Shown: positions 26,843 to 35,785, counted from the first letter of the stretch. The stretch: DNA of 64,000 nucleotides from Bacillota bacterium (GCA_023437715.1 JAEZFK010000035.1:1-64000), one strand, 5' to 3'. Made by a program: numbers and translations. The notes: a model not told the origin generated them from the sequence alone.

Positions 26843-27838
26843 ATGGCTAGGAAAAGCAGCAAAACAGCTCATGTCATGAACTTACTGGCCGGCAATGAGG
26901 CCGATGCCTCAAAAACGGAAGCAGCAAAGGAAAATATTTCAGCCAGACAGACCTCGGATACCACCAATACCATCAAGGAGCTTACGGTCCTTGCACAGCA
27001 GGCATCCATACAGACACAGGATAGCCCCTTATCCCCATCTCCCATATCCATCATTAATATGTCCTCCTCTGTCCCGGACCCGGTTGCAGAACGGATTAAA
27101 CAGCAGCTGGAAGAGGAGGAAAAGGCAGAATGGGATCAAATGCATTCTTCTGAAGAAAGGATTTTACAGGGAATGGCTTTAAGTCCAGAGCCGTGGCAAT
27201 CCGATGACTTGTCGGCAGCATCGACCCAGACTACAGCTTCACAGACGGAATCTGCGCAGGCGGAAGTAATACAGACTGCAGCCTCACAGACAGAACCCGT
27301 ACAGCCCAATTTCCCACAGACAGAATCCACACAGATCGAAATCTCACAGACGGAGCCAATGCAGACGAAAACCTCACAGACAAAACCAACACAAATTGAT
27401 ATTTCACAGGAAGAACCAATGCAGACGAAAAACGCACAGGAAGAACCCATACAGACTGCTTCCTCACAGACAAAATCAGAGCAGGCTACTGACTCACAGA
27501 CAGAAGCTTTACAAACGCCCCCCCTGCAACCGAATTCTACGCAAGGGGAACCGCAGCCGCTTCTTTCCCAGCCTGCCTATCAGTACTTAAACATTATGGA
27601 GCACGTGGTAAACATCAAGGTGGAGGAATACATGCAGAAATTTGACGTATGTACCTGTGGCCGCTGTATTGCCGACGTCAAGGCGCTGGCCCTTACTCAT
27701 CTGCCTGCCAAATACATTGTTGTGGAGCCGCCGGCCGTCTCCCCGCTTTTAAACTTTTATTCCAATAAATTTTCTCAGCAGGTAATTGTAGAGCTGACAA
27801 AGGCATGTTCCATTGTAAAAGAAAACCCACACCATTAG
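26843..27838 (+). CDS. Repeat-rich protein with C-terminal ComFB domain
   Basis: A 331-residue protein in three parts. A basic N-terminus (MARKSSKTAHVMNLL) resembles the short basic peptides by which ParA partners stimulate ATPase. A disordered Gln/Thr/Ser/Glu region has about nine copies of a ten-residue unit, SQTEPxQxxx, at 133-227. Residues about 250-330 match ComFB, with Cys270, Cys272 and Cys275 in CTCGRC and ALALTHLPAKYIV. ComFB domains have been reported as cyclic-dinucleotide receptors. AAAGGAG precedes the ATG. Likely partner of the upstream ParA; its end is inside the terminator shared with the EAL-HDOD gene. Confidence 0.8.
   Translation: MARKSSKTAHVMNLLAGNEADASKTEAAKENISARQTSDTTNTIKELTVLAQQASIQTQDSPLSPSPISIINMSSSVPDPVAERIKQQLEEEEKAEWDQMHSSEERILQGMALSPEPWQSDDLSAASTQTTASQTESAQAEVIQTAASQTEPVQPNFPQTESTQIEISQTEPMQTKTSQTKPTQIDISQEEPMQTKNAQEEPIQTASSQTKSEQATDSQTEALQTPPLQPNSTQGEPQPLLSQPAYQYLNIMEHVVNIKVEEYMQKFDVCTCGRCIADVKALALTHLPAKYIVVEPPAVSPLLNFYSNKFSQQVIVELTKACSIVKENPHH
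27239..27523 (+). repeat. Coding tandem repeats, 30-nt unit, in the ComFB gene
   Basis: About nine imperfect copies of a 30-nt unit encode SQTEPxQxxx. Recurrent cores such as tcacagaca and tcacagacgga recur in phase. Conserved Gln positions with variable positions 7-10 suggest expansion by slippage followed by drift. Confidence 0.75.
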
Positions 27839-27849
27839 GCGTGGGTTTT
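27822..27849. terminator. Bidirectional terminator inside overlapping gene ends
   Basis: AAAACCCAC (27822-27830) pairs with GTGGGTTTT (27841-27849). The stop codons of the plus-strand ComFB gene (27836-27838) and minus-strand EAL-HDOD gene (27835-27837) overlap in the loop. A-run and T-run on either side allow termination both ways. Confidence 0.85.
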
Positions 27850-29112
27850 TTCATCCTCTGTTTTTTCTTGCCTCATGCTGTCCGTGATGCCGTTCCATAT
27901 CTCATTAACGGCTTCCATGCAGTCCATATAGGTCTGTGCCATCAGAGCGGACGGAATTCCAAGTTCATCGGAAAAGGCCTTTACGTTCTTCCAGTCCGCC
28001 TTCTCATAGCTTAGGATCAGTTTGTAGAGGGTTCCGCAGATGCCCTCCTGTCTGAGCAGCGCATCCTTGATCTCCTGGGCTACCGGAATTTCCTCCAATA
28101 TTTCAGCTAAAGGAGCGTCAATCATAAGCTGAAGGGTGGAGAACATTCCCAGCATGTAGACCTCGGACCGGATGATGGGAAGATTCTCCACATGATCACT
28201 TAAAGCCATTGCAAAATTCGCCCTCATGAAAGACATCTTCATTACAGCTTCCGTGGATTCATCGGTTTCGAAATCACTGTTAAAGCTCAGTAAATATACC
28301 CATTGTTTCAGCTGGCTGATTCCCATGGTTATCAGAGCCTGGCGAATGGAGGAAACTCTCCGGCGCAGGGCAAAGTAGGCGGAATTTACGATTTTGAGAA
28401 GCGCATAGCTTAAGGCTGCATCCCGGCTTATAACTTCTTCAATCCGCTCGATATTAGGCTCATCCTGGGACACCTCAACCACAAGCTGGAAGAAGTTTCC
28501 TTCCAGAAATTCCATGCGGTTTACCTTTTTAGCCATGGCCTCCGCCACATAGCTTCCTTCTGCAAAGTCGGCGCCTATTTCCAAAGCCAGGCCATAATCT
28601 TCTTTGGTGTTTACTCCGGTCACAATACACTTTTTATCAAAGCCCTTCATGGTGTTGATTAAGTTGACCAGGGAAACTTTGTCTCTTCCCTCATGCTTGT
28701 TGCTGATATCCACCTTTACGTACGACACATAATCCAGCATGGCAAAATATTTGGGAGAGAACTGAAAATCATTGATAGCAAATATATATCCTTCTGAACA
28801 GTATCTTTTTATTACGGTAGGAGACAAAGGATGGACCATCACATGATCCTCGATCTGGATGATCATCTTTTCCTTGTCAAAAATCTTTGGCGTATTCCGA
28901 AACAGCAGGGAGGGAGTAAATGTGACAAACGTCAGCTTATCATGGAAAATGTTTTCTGTATTCTGCATCAGAAAACCGGCGATGGTATCCGCCGCCGCTA
29001 CATCCGAACTGCTGTAAAGGGCATCGTAATCCTTCTGGAATAATATCTCATAGCCAATGATTTTGTCCTCTTTCAGCGCCTTGATAGGCTGCCGGGTGAC
29101 ATACTTATCCAT
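27835..29112 (-). CDS. EAL-HDOD protein with degenerate EAL (YuxH-like)
   Basis: A 425-residue protein with an N-terminal EAL-like domain (about 1-200) and a C-terminal HDOD domain (about 205-400). The EAL signature is changed to EIL in GYEILFQ, and the metal-binding DDFG-type motif reads NDFQ, so phosphodiesterase activity is unlikely. HDOD domains lack the HD metal site and act in signalling scaffolds. It is the last gene of the fla/che operon and overlaps cheV by eight bases. It may sense c-di-GMP or relay chemotaxis or motility signals. Confidence 0.85.
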   Translation of the reverse strand: MDKYVTRQPIKALKEDKIIGYEILFQKDYDALYSSSDVAAADTIAGFLMQNTENIFHDKLTFVTFTPSLLFRNTPKIFDKEKMIIQIEDHVMVHPLSPTVIKRYCSEGYIFAINDFQFSPKYFAMLDYVSYVKVDISNKHEGRDKVSLVNLINTMKGFDKKCIVTGVNTKEDYGLALEIGADFAEGSYVAEAMAKKVNRMEFLEGNFFQLVVEVSQDEPNIERIEEVISRDAALSYALLKIVNSAYFALRRRVSSIRQALITMGISQLKQWVYLLSFNSDFETDESTEAVMKMSFMRANFAMALSDHVENLPIIRSEVYMLGMFSTLQLMIDAPLAEILEEIPVAQEIKDALLRQEGICGTLYKLILSYEKADWKNVKAFSDELGIPSALMAQTYMDCMEAVNEIWNGITDSMRQEKTEDEKTHA

Positions 29113-30025
29113 TCTTTACCCTCCTCTGGAGCAGATGATCGATCACTTCCACCAGATGGCCGATTTCAGGCTTGCTTAACTGCTCATCCGCACCAAGCTG
29201 TTTTCCTTTAACCATCAATTCCTGATTAATCATGGAAGAGAAAATAATCAGAGGAATGTGCTGTAACTTTTTATCCTCTTTCACCAGCTTCGTCAGACGA
29301 TGCCCATCCATCTCCGGCATCTCAATGTCCGTAATGATGAGGCTTACCTTTTTATCCAGGTCAGAATCATCCCGGATGGTCTTTAAGTAATCCCAGGCCT
29401 CCTGTCCGTTGTTCTTAAACGTCAGGTTCTCATAGCCTGCCTTTCTAAGAGCCGCCTCAATCATCTTCGCCAGGAGAATGGAGTCTTCTGCAATGACGAT
29501 AGGATTATCCTTTCTTTCCCTGTGTCCAAGGCGGCTGATCTCGTCCAGCTGAATCCCTGTTTCAGGAGCGATATCCGCCACGATCTTTTCGAAATCCAGA
29601 ATGGTGACCAGATCTTCGCCGCACTGGGCGATTCCCGTTGCCACACCTTCCTCGCCACGGCTGATGGTATCATCCGGCTTTTGTATGCTCTTCCAGGAAA
29701 TGCGGCTGATTCCCACTACGCTGTGAACACGGAACGCGATGTGAAGCTTGTTGAAGTTCGTTACGATGAATAAGTCTTTCGCCTGTCTTTCCGTCGTCTT
29801 TCCGGTCAAATAGTAGGGAAGATCAATCACCGTAAGAAGAATATCCCTGGGTTTGAAAATACCTTCCACCGCCGGGTGGGCGTGAGGGATAGGCTTTACC
29901 TTATCTGACATCATGATCTCACGCACTTTTGCCACGTTAATCCCGTACAATTCGCCGTAAATGGTGAATTCCATTATCTCAATCTCATTGGTCCCTGATT
30001 CTAACAAAATCTCTGTTTCTGCCAT
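29105..30025 (-). CDS. cheV: CheV: CheW-receiver fusion
   Basis: A 306-residue protein: CheW-like domain (about 10-165) fused to a receiver domain (about 180-305) with Asp233 in ITDIEMPEMDG and a late Lys (LSKPEIGHL). CheV couples receptors to CheA, and its phosphorylation aids adaptation. Encoded after cheD, 83 bases downstream, in the fla/che unit. Confidence 0.95.
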   Translation of the reverse strand: MAETEILLESGTNEIEIMEFTIYGELYGINVAKVREIMMSDKVKPIPHAHPAVEGIFKPRDILLTVIDLPYYLTGKTTERQAKDLFIVTNFNKLHIAFRVHSVVGISRISWKSIQKPDDTISRGEEGVATGIAQCGEDLVTILDFEKIVADIAPETGIQLDEISRLGHRERKDNPIVIAEDSILLAKMIEAALRKAGYENLTFKNNGQEAWDYLKTIRDDSDLDKKVSLIITDIEMPEMDGHRLTKLVKEDKKLQHIPLIIFSSMINQELMVKGKQLGADEQLSKPEIGHLVEVIDHLLQRRVKNG

Positions 30026-30108
30026 AATTCCTCTCCTTTATCCCAATATAATCCGGCAAAAACATCCGCCTGTTAAAACATCGACACATTTCTGCCATTT
30101 CATAATGT

Positions 30109-30591
30109 TTACAAAACAATTTCCGCTCTGCCATAGGTCCGAATTTTTACGGCCCCCGTACTTACATCAAAGCTCATGGTGCGTGCGTAATTTTCCCCCA
30201 CATCCGCAGAAGCAAGGCGGACTCCTTCTGAATACAGAATCTGTTTTACACTGGTGACGTTGCGGGCTCCAATGTTACCCAGCGCACTGCTTCCCTGAGA
30301 TTCAAACATTTTAGCCCCCCCGGCTATCTTTGCGATCAGTCTGGCTTTCCTTGCTCCCATTATTTCAATTTTGCGGAAAGTTTCCGCAAGCCCGGTGTCT
30401 GCATATTTAAATACATTGCCGTCTCCCAATCCATATACCTCAGGAAGCATGATATGAATGAGAGCACCAAGCTTTATCATGGGATCATACAGGCTGATTC
30501 CAACACAGGAGCCAAGCGCATAGGTAATAAGAGTTCCTTCCTGCCTGGCAAATTTCATGTCCGCAATTCCGACCGTCAGTTGTTTATCCAT
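30109..30591 (-). CDS. cheD: Receptor glutamine deamidase CheD
   Basis: A 160-residue enzyme that deamidates receptor glutamines and stimulates CheC. The Cys29 (ALGSCVGI) and His46 (LIHIMLP) pair is present, with GARNV downstream. GGGG seven bases upstream selects the ATG at 30591 over a TTG at 30597; it overlaps cheC by eight bases. Confidence 0.95.
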   Translation of the reverse strand: MDKQLTVGIADMKFARQEGTLITYALGSCVGISLYDPMIKLGALIHIMLPEVYGLGDGNVFKYADTGLAETFRKIEIMGARKARLIAKIAGGAKMFESQGSSALGNIGARNVTSVKQILYSEGVRLASADVGENYARTMSFDVSTGAVKIRTYGRAEIVL

Positions 30592-31210
30592 TCGCAATCC
30601 CCAGCTTTTCCATTAAAAAGTTTAATGACTGAATATCCGGCATCATAAGCAAATCACTTTGAAGAACCTTACCCCCTATCACAAATTGACCGCTGATCAT
30701 CATCATCTTATCCGTCTGATAACCAAATTCCACCATGGGAACGCTTAAAATGCCTCCCAGCATGTTCACTGCTATGTCAGGCACCGATAAATTGATGGTC
30801 ACGTCGCTGAGGGTGGACATAGCATTCACGTAGGAGGAGATGATGATATTTCCGATTTCCTCCAGAGCAGATGTTTCCATTACGTTTAACTGGTAATAAT
30901 CCTGGATTTCCTGCTGCATGACGCTGGAAAGGACTTCGTTAATAAAATCCAGTTTCAGAATGAACAGCATCAGCCCGTTGATTTCACCGGACATTTTCAC
31001 CAGGATGGCAGCCACAATTTCTTCCGGATCCCCAAGAAATTTAATGGCCTCATTATAGCCCAGGATCTGGACATCAGGAAGGGTCATCCGCACCCCTTTT
31101 CCCAACAGGGAGGATAATGCGGTGGCGGCATTTCCGGTACCAATGCTGCCGATCTCACGGATTAAGTCCAGGCCTAATCCCTTCACTTCATCATAACGTG
31201 TTATTTTCAT
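30584..31210 (-). CDS. cheC: CheY-P phosphatase CheC
   Basis: A 208-residue CheC. The second active-site motif (SALEEIGN, then Pro 22 residues on) is intact. The first has Ser in place of the usual Asn (DLIREIGS), so only one site may be active. CheC removes phosphate from CheY-P and is boosted by CheD. The ATG at 31210 follows GAGGG; an earlier frame start at 31228 lacks one. Confidence 0.93.
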   Translation of the reverse strand: MKITRYDEVKGLGLDLIREIGSIGTGNAATALSSLLGKGVRMTLPDVQILGYNEAIKFLGDPEEIVAAILVKMSGEINGLMLFILKLDFINEVLSSVMQQEIQDYYQLNVMETSALEEIGNIIISSYVNAMSTLSDVTINLSVPDIAVNMLGGILSVPMVEFGYQTDKMMMISGQFVIGGKVLQSDLLMMPDIQSLNFLMEKLGIANG

Positions 31211-31245
31211 GATATCGCCCTCTTTCATCAGCGCCTGCGGCAGTT

Positions 31246-32016
31246 TTACCGCAGCTCGTTTATTTTCGCCTCGATTTCATCGGAAGTCTGGACCATTTTC
31301 AGCGCATAGGAATAAGCTCTCTGCGCTTCTATCATTCTGGTCATCTCCTGGGCAAAGTCCGTGCCGGATTCTTCCAGAGCTCCCTTTACTACCTTTGCAT
31401 TTTCAAGCAGAATGGGGTCACCGTTTTTCGCAGTCACACCGAATTCGTTATCTCCCACACTCTCGATGCCGTCTCTTACGGCAAAGGTATATACGCCCAC
31501 TGCATGGGGATCATGCTCGCCCTCTTCCAGTTCTTCTTCCTCTTCCTCTTCTTCCTCATCGGAGCCGGGATAGGTGGCAGGTTTTACGTCGTAGCTGATT
31601 TCTTCCTGATCCATATTAAGGACTCTTTTTCCGCTGGAATTTACCAGATAAAACTTGTCGCCTGCCTCGGAAAGCTGAAAGCCTCCGTCACGTGAATAGG
31701 TTATGGCTCCGGAAACCGGGTCCTTCAGCATGAAGAATCCCTCTCCGTCAATGGCGTAATCGTCGTCCCGGCCTGTGGTGTTATAGCCCATAGGGCTCAT
31801 ATCGGTCTTCACCACATCCAGCTTTGTTCCGCTGCCCATTTTGGCGGCGTCTCCGCTTTCAGAGCTTGTTGTGCGGGCATGGATTAAGTCGGCAAAGGTA
31901 CCGTACTGGGCCTTATAGCCTACGGTATTCACATTGGCGATGTTGCTTGATACCACGTTCATCTTTGACTGCTGGGCCATGGCGCCCAGAGCTCCTATGT
32001 AAAATGACTGATTCAT
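31246..32016 (-). CDS. flgG: Flagellar rod/hook basal-body protein (FlgG family)
   Basis: A 256-residue FlgF/FlgG-type rod protein. The N-terminal rod signature is NVVSSNIANVNTVGYKA; the central GEGFFMLKD and C-terminal EMTRMIEAQRAYSYALK helix are typical. An acidic run of nine Glu and more, encoded by a purine-rich repeat near 31520-31560, interrupts the central domain. It follows another rod protein; which one is FlgF and which FlgG is unsettled. Confidence 0.88.
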   Translation of the reverse strand: MNQSFYIGALGAMAQQSKMNVVSSNIANVNTVGYKAQYGTFADLIHARTTSSESGDAAKMGSGTKLDVVKTDMSPMGYNTTGRDDDYAIDGEGFFMLKDPVSGAITYSRDGGFQLSEAGDKFYLVNSSGKRVLNMDQEEISYDVKPATYPGSDEEEEEEEEELEEGEHDPHAVGVYTFAVRDGIESVGDNEFGVTAKNGDPILLENAKVVKGALEESGTDFAQEMTRMIEAQRAYSYALKMVQTSDEIEAKINELR

Positions 32017-32030
32017 CTATGTTTCCTCCC

Positions 32031-32834
32031 TTATACTCTTCCTATGTCGGTGACGATCTTGCTCATGAGCTGATCATACATCCGAAGCACCTGAGCGGCG
32101 CTCTGGGATGCCCTCTGGCTGCTCATCATGGAGGTCATTTCATCAATTGGATCAATGTTGGACCGCTCAATGGACTTCCACTGAATTCCGCCGTCTGTGG
32201 CTTTGGGATCGGCAGTTGAGGTAAATGTGCCGTTATCTCCCTTTACCAGCTGGGTGTAGTCCTCAAAATCCACAACTCCCAGCTTTCCCAGGAGAACCGG
32301 CTCCTCATCCTCCGTGCTTCCTCCGTCTTCATCAGTTTTGATGCCCTTGATGGGCTCCTCATAAATATTTCCGGATTTGTCCACGGTAAAATGGTCTGAG
32401 GTGAGCTCTATGGGATTTCCATCCTCATCCAGAACCCTGCCGATGGAGGAAAGGCAGAGATAGCCGTCGTCATCCACTTCAAAGGAACCGTTTCTTGTAT
32501 AGAGACGGTTTCCATCCTTATCCTGAATCGCAAAAAATCCAGGCTTTGTCAGGGCAAAATCCAGATTTCCTCCGGTTTCCTCCAGAGCTCCCTGGTCATA
32601 GCTGACCTCCGTGCTTCTGGCGGCACGGATCATGGATGTTGATCCGATCTGTGCCGGACTGCTTTTATCCCTGTTACCGGTCCGGTAGAGCATTTCTTCC
32701 TTAAAGGTTGTGCTGACCATACGGTCCGACTTATATCCCGGAGTGCTGACATTGACCATATTATTGCCGATCACGTTCAAGTTCCGGTTTTGGTAGAGCA
32801 TTCCTGATGCCAGATTATAGAATCCTTGAAACAT
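32031..32834 (-). CDS. flgF: Flagellar rod protein (FlgF/FlgG family)
   Basis: About 267 residues from the ATG at 32834, set by AAAGGGG. The rod signature is NRNLNVIGNNMVNVSTPGYK, with KPGFFAIQD in the middle and the EMTSMMSSQRASQSAAQVL C-terminal helix. It forms part of the rod between basal body and hook. Two small hairpins (32861-32877 and 32887-32899) separate it from sigD. FlgF versus FlgG is assigned from order only. Confidence 0.85.
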   Translation of the reverse strand: MFQGFYNLASGMLYQNRNLNVIGNNMVNVSTPGYKSDRMVSTTFKEEMLYRTGNRDKSSPAQIGSTSMIRAARSTEVSYDQGALEETGGNLDFALTKPGFFAIQDKDGNRLYTRNGSFEVDDDGYLCLSSIGRVLDEDGNPIELTSDHFTVDKSGNIYEEPIKGIKTDEDGGSTEDEEPVLLGKLGVVDFEDYTQLVKGDNGTFTSTADPKATDGGIQWKSIERSNIDPIDEMTSMMSSQRASQSAAQVLRMYDQLMSKIVTDIGRV

Positions 32835-32860
32835 AGTTGTTTGCCCCTTTCTTATTTCCT

Positions 32861-32899
32861 GCCCACGTTTTATGGGCATATAGGTACACCCGCAGGGTG
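32861..32899 (-). other. Two small intercistronic hairpins after sigD
   Basis: GCCCA (32861-32865) with TGGGC (32873-32877), and CACCC (32887-32891) with GGGTG (32895-32899). They lie between sigD and the rod genes, with no T run; possibly processing or mRNA-stability elements. Confidence 0.35.
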
Positions 32900-32903
32900 C
32901 TTC

Positions 32904-33680
32904 TTATTTCCCATTTATAAAATTGGTCAGATACAGTTTTAGCTTCTGAATTGCGTTGGAATGAATCTGAGAAATTCTCGGCTCACTGACATTCATGACC
33001 TGTGCAATCTCTTTCATATTTAATTCGTCCATATAGTACAGCGAGATAACCTTTTGTTCGTTTTCTTTTAAATTATTTATGGCAGACACCAGAACTTCCT
33101 TAAATTCTTCCTGCAGGTAATGCTCTTCCGGCTGGTCATTTTCATTTACCGACGGAAGCTGTACCGCTTTTTTATTTTCACTTCCTGCATCCAAGACCAT
33201 GTCAAGAGAAATGACGCTGTAAACATTGGTCTTCCCCAGGGCTTCCTGGTATTTCTCCAGACTGACATTCATGTATTGGGCTGTTTCTGCCGGAGAGGGG
33301 AAGCGGCCCAGCCGGTTGCACAGTTCCATAACCGCATTGTCCATTTCCTTGGCATTCTTCCTTACGCTTCTCGGAATCCAGTCCTGCTTCCTGGCCATAT
33401 CAATAATCATTCCGCGGATCCTCTTGGAAATGTATGTTTCAAATTTCACATTCATTTCGGGATCAAATTTCTCAATTCCGCTCATGATGGTCAGCACGCC
33501 TTCATTGACAATGTCCTCTACCTGGGCAAAGCTTAAGTACACATCCCGCATCTGAATGGAAATGCTTTTGACCATGTACATATACCGCATCACCAGCTCA
33601 TGCTTGATCCTCATGTCTTTTGTCCGCTTATATTTAATTAGTAATTCTTCATTGGTATATTGGCTTAACTCCTGCTCCAT
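32904..33680 (-). CDS. sigD: Flagellar sigma factor SigD/FliA (sigma-28)
   Basis: A 258-residue sigma-70-family factor from the ATG at 33680; an in-frame TTG at 33719 is possible and the ribosome site is weak for both. Regions 2 (KFETYISKRIRGMIIDMAR...) and 4 (ELNMKEIAQVMNVSEPRISQ) are clear, and region 3 is short as in sigma-28. It directs late genes through TAAA-N15-GCCGATAT-type promoters and is held by FlgM. It is right after flhA with no flhF or flhG between. Confidence 0.95.
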   Translation of the reverse strand: MEQELSQYTNEELLIKYKRTKDMRIKHELVMRYMYMVKSISIQMRDVYLSFAQVEDIVNEGVLTIMSGIEKFDPEMNVKFETYISKRIRGMIIDMARKQDWIPRSVRKNAKEMDNAVMELCNRLGRFPSPAETAQYMNVSLEKYQEALGKTNVYSVISLDMVLDAGSENKKAVQLPSVNENDQPEEHYLQEEFKEVLVSAINNLKENEQKVISLYYMDELNMKEIAQVMNVSEPRISQIHSNAIQKLKLYLTNFINGK

Positions 33681-33715
33681 TCCGACTAACACTGCCTTTC
33701 TGACACAATACCCTG

Positions 33716-35785
33716 TCAAACGGTAATATTTCCGATTGCCTGAATCTGGATGTTATTTGCAATCTCATTAAACGAAAGGATGTATACATTGGGATAAAAC
33801 TGCTCGATCAGGCGGTAAAAATACAGCCTGACCACCTGGCTCGTGAGAATCACAGGCTTCTGCTCCAAGTCGCTGAATTTCTTTATCTGTTCACCCAGCT
33901 GTCCGATAACAGACTGCATCACATCGGGGCTTAAGGCCAAGTACACGCCCTGCTCTCCCTTTGCCATGCTGCTGATAATATTTTTCTCCAATTCCGCATC
34001 CAGGGTCAGGACCCGCATCTGTCCTCCTTCGCAGAACATTCTGGTTATGGTTCTCTTTAATGCCATTCGGATATTTTCCGTAATGACATCCAAATCCCTG
34101 GTTGTAGGGAGGGAATCCGCGATGGTTCCAAGGATTGTTTCCATATCCTTGATGGGAACGCTTTCTTTTAAAAGGCTGTTAAGGATCTTCTGAAGGTTGC
34201 CGTAGGTAAACTGGCCCGGAAACAGCTCATCCACCAGCTCCGGCGAATGCTTCTTCACATTATCCAAAAGCTGCATGACCTCCTGGCGGCCCAGCAGTTC
34301 GTGGGCATGCTGTCTTATGGTTTCAGACAAATGGGTCAGCATAACCGAAAGAGGATCAATGACCGTATATCCGTAGATTTCCGCCATCTCCTTATTTTCA
34401 GGCCGGATCCATTTGCTGGGGATGCCGTAAGCAGGCTCCACTGTCTCGATGCCGTCCACTTCTCCGGAGAGGCTGGGCGGCTCCAGGGCCAGATAATAGT
34501 CCACCAGGATCTCTCCTCTGGCTACCTCTTCTCCTCTGATCTTAATGGTATACTGGTTGGTGTTTAAGCTGGAACTGTCTCTCAGCCGGACCGACGGAAT
34601 GACAAATCCCATATCCTGGGCATACTGTCTTCGGAAAATTACGATTCGGTTGATCATCTTGCCGCCGCTGCTCTCATCGATCAGGGGGATCAGACTGTAG
34701 CCGAATTCCATCTCTATGGGCTCCACATTGATGAGAGAATAAACATTATTCACATCCCGGTAATAGGATTCTTCGTCTGAAGCCGGCTGCTGCTGTTCCT
34801 GCATCATGGCAGTTGCCGCTGCCTCCGCAGGCACTGCGGCTGACTGCTTTACCCTGTGTTCCAGATGGCGTCCGCTGAGCACCAGCACCACGGCCATGAC
34901 TGCCAGCTGCATTTTCGGCATGCCGGGCACCAGCATCAGCACGATCATGACAAAGCCTGTGATCATGATGGCCTTTGGCTGGGCAAGGAACTGGGCCGAT
35001 ACGTCTTCGTTCATGCTTCCTTCCGACACGGCTCTCGTCACCACCATACCGGTGGCCGTGGAAATCAGAAGAGAGGGGATCTGGGAAACAAGTCCGTCAC
35101 CGACGGTAGCGATGGAATATATGTTCAAAACTTCGTTAAAAGGCAGATTGGACTGCACCATACCGATGATAGCGCCTCCGATGAAGTTGACGGCGGCAAT
35201 GATCATGGCCATAATGGCATCACCCTTTACGAACTTGGTGGCACCGTCCATGGCTCCATAGAAATCCGCCTCTTTCTGAACCTTATAACGCCTCAGTTTT
35301 GCTTCCTGCTCATTGATAAGTCCGGAGCCTAAATCCGCGTCAATGGCCATCTGCTTTCCCGGCATGGCATCCAGGGTAAATCTGGCCGCAACCTCTGACA
35401 CTCGCTCCGTTCCTTTTGTGATAACGAGGAAGTTCATCAATACGATAATGAGGAATATAACAAAACCGACAACAACATTTCCCTGTAATACGAAATCACC
35501 GAAAGCCTTGATCACCATACCTGAGGAACCCTGATTGGACAGAATGTTCCTTGTAGAGGATACATTTAAGCCCAGACGCAGCAGAGTTGTAATCAGGAGC
35601 AGGGATGGAAAGATGGAAAATTCCAAAGGCTCTTTTATGTTCATGGTTATCAGCAGGATAATCATGGAAAGGGAAATATTTATAATAATCATTACGTCCA
35701 CGAAAAACGGGGGCAATGGAATGATCAACAGAAGTACGATCAAAATAACAAATATTACCACGGAATTTTTCAGTAAATTCTTCAT
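33716..35785 (-). CDS. flhA: Export gate protein FlhA
   Basis: A 689-residue export-gate protein. About eight transmembrane helices lie in residues 1-310, with the conserved cytoplasmic FHIPEP loop (GLINEQEAKLRRYKVQKEAD). The C-terminal cytoplasmic ring domain (350-689) docks chaperone-substrate pairs. It follows flhB. Confidence 0.97.
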   Translation of the reverse strand: MKNLLKNSVVIFVILIVLLLIIPLPPFFVDVMIIINISLSMIILLITMNIKEPLEFSIFPSLLLITTLLRLGLNVSSTRNILSNQGSSGMVIKAFGDFVLQGNVVVGFVIFLIIVLMNFLVITKGTERVSEVAARFTLDAMPGKQMAIDADLGSGLINEQEAKLRRYKVQKEADFYGAMDGATKFVKGDAIMAMIIAAVNFIGGAIIGMVQSNLPFNEVLNIYSIATVGDGLVSQIPSLLISTATGMVVTRAVSEGSMNEDVSAQFLAQPKAIMITGFVMIVLMLVPGMPKMQLAVMAVVLVLSGRHLEHRVKQSAAVPAEAAATAMMQEQQQPASDEESYYRDVNNVYSLINVEPIEMEFGYSLIPLIDESSGGKMINRIVIFRRQYAQDMGFVIPSVRLRDSSSLNTNQYTIKIRGEEVARGEILVDYYLALEPPSLSGEVDGIETVEPAYGIPSKWIRPENKEMAEIYGYTVIDPLSVMLTHLSETIRQHAHELLGRQEVMQLLDNVKKHSPELVDELFPGQFTYGNLQKILNSLLKESVPIKDMETILGTIADSLPTTRDLDVITENIRMALKRTITRMFCEGGQMRVLTLDAELEKNIISSMAKGEQGVYLALSPDVMQSVIGQLGEQIKKFSDLEQKPVILTSQVVRLYFYRLIEQFYPNVYILSFNEIANNIQIQAIGNITV

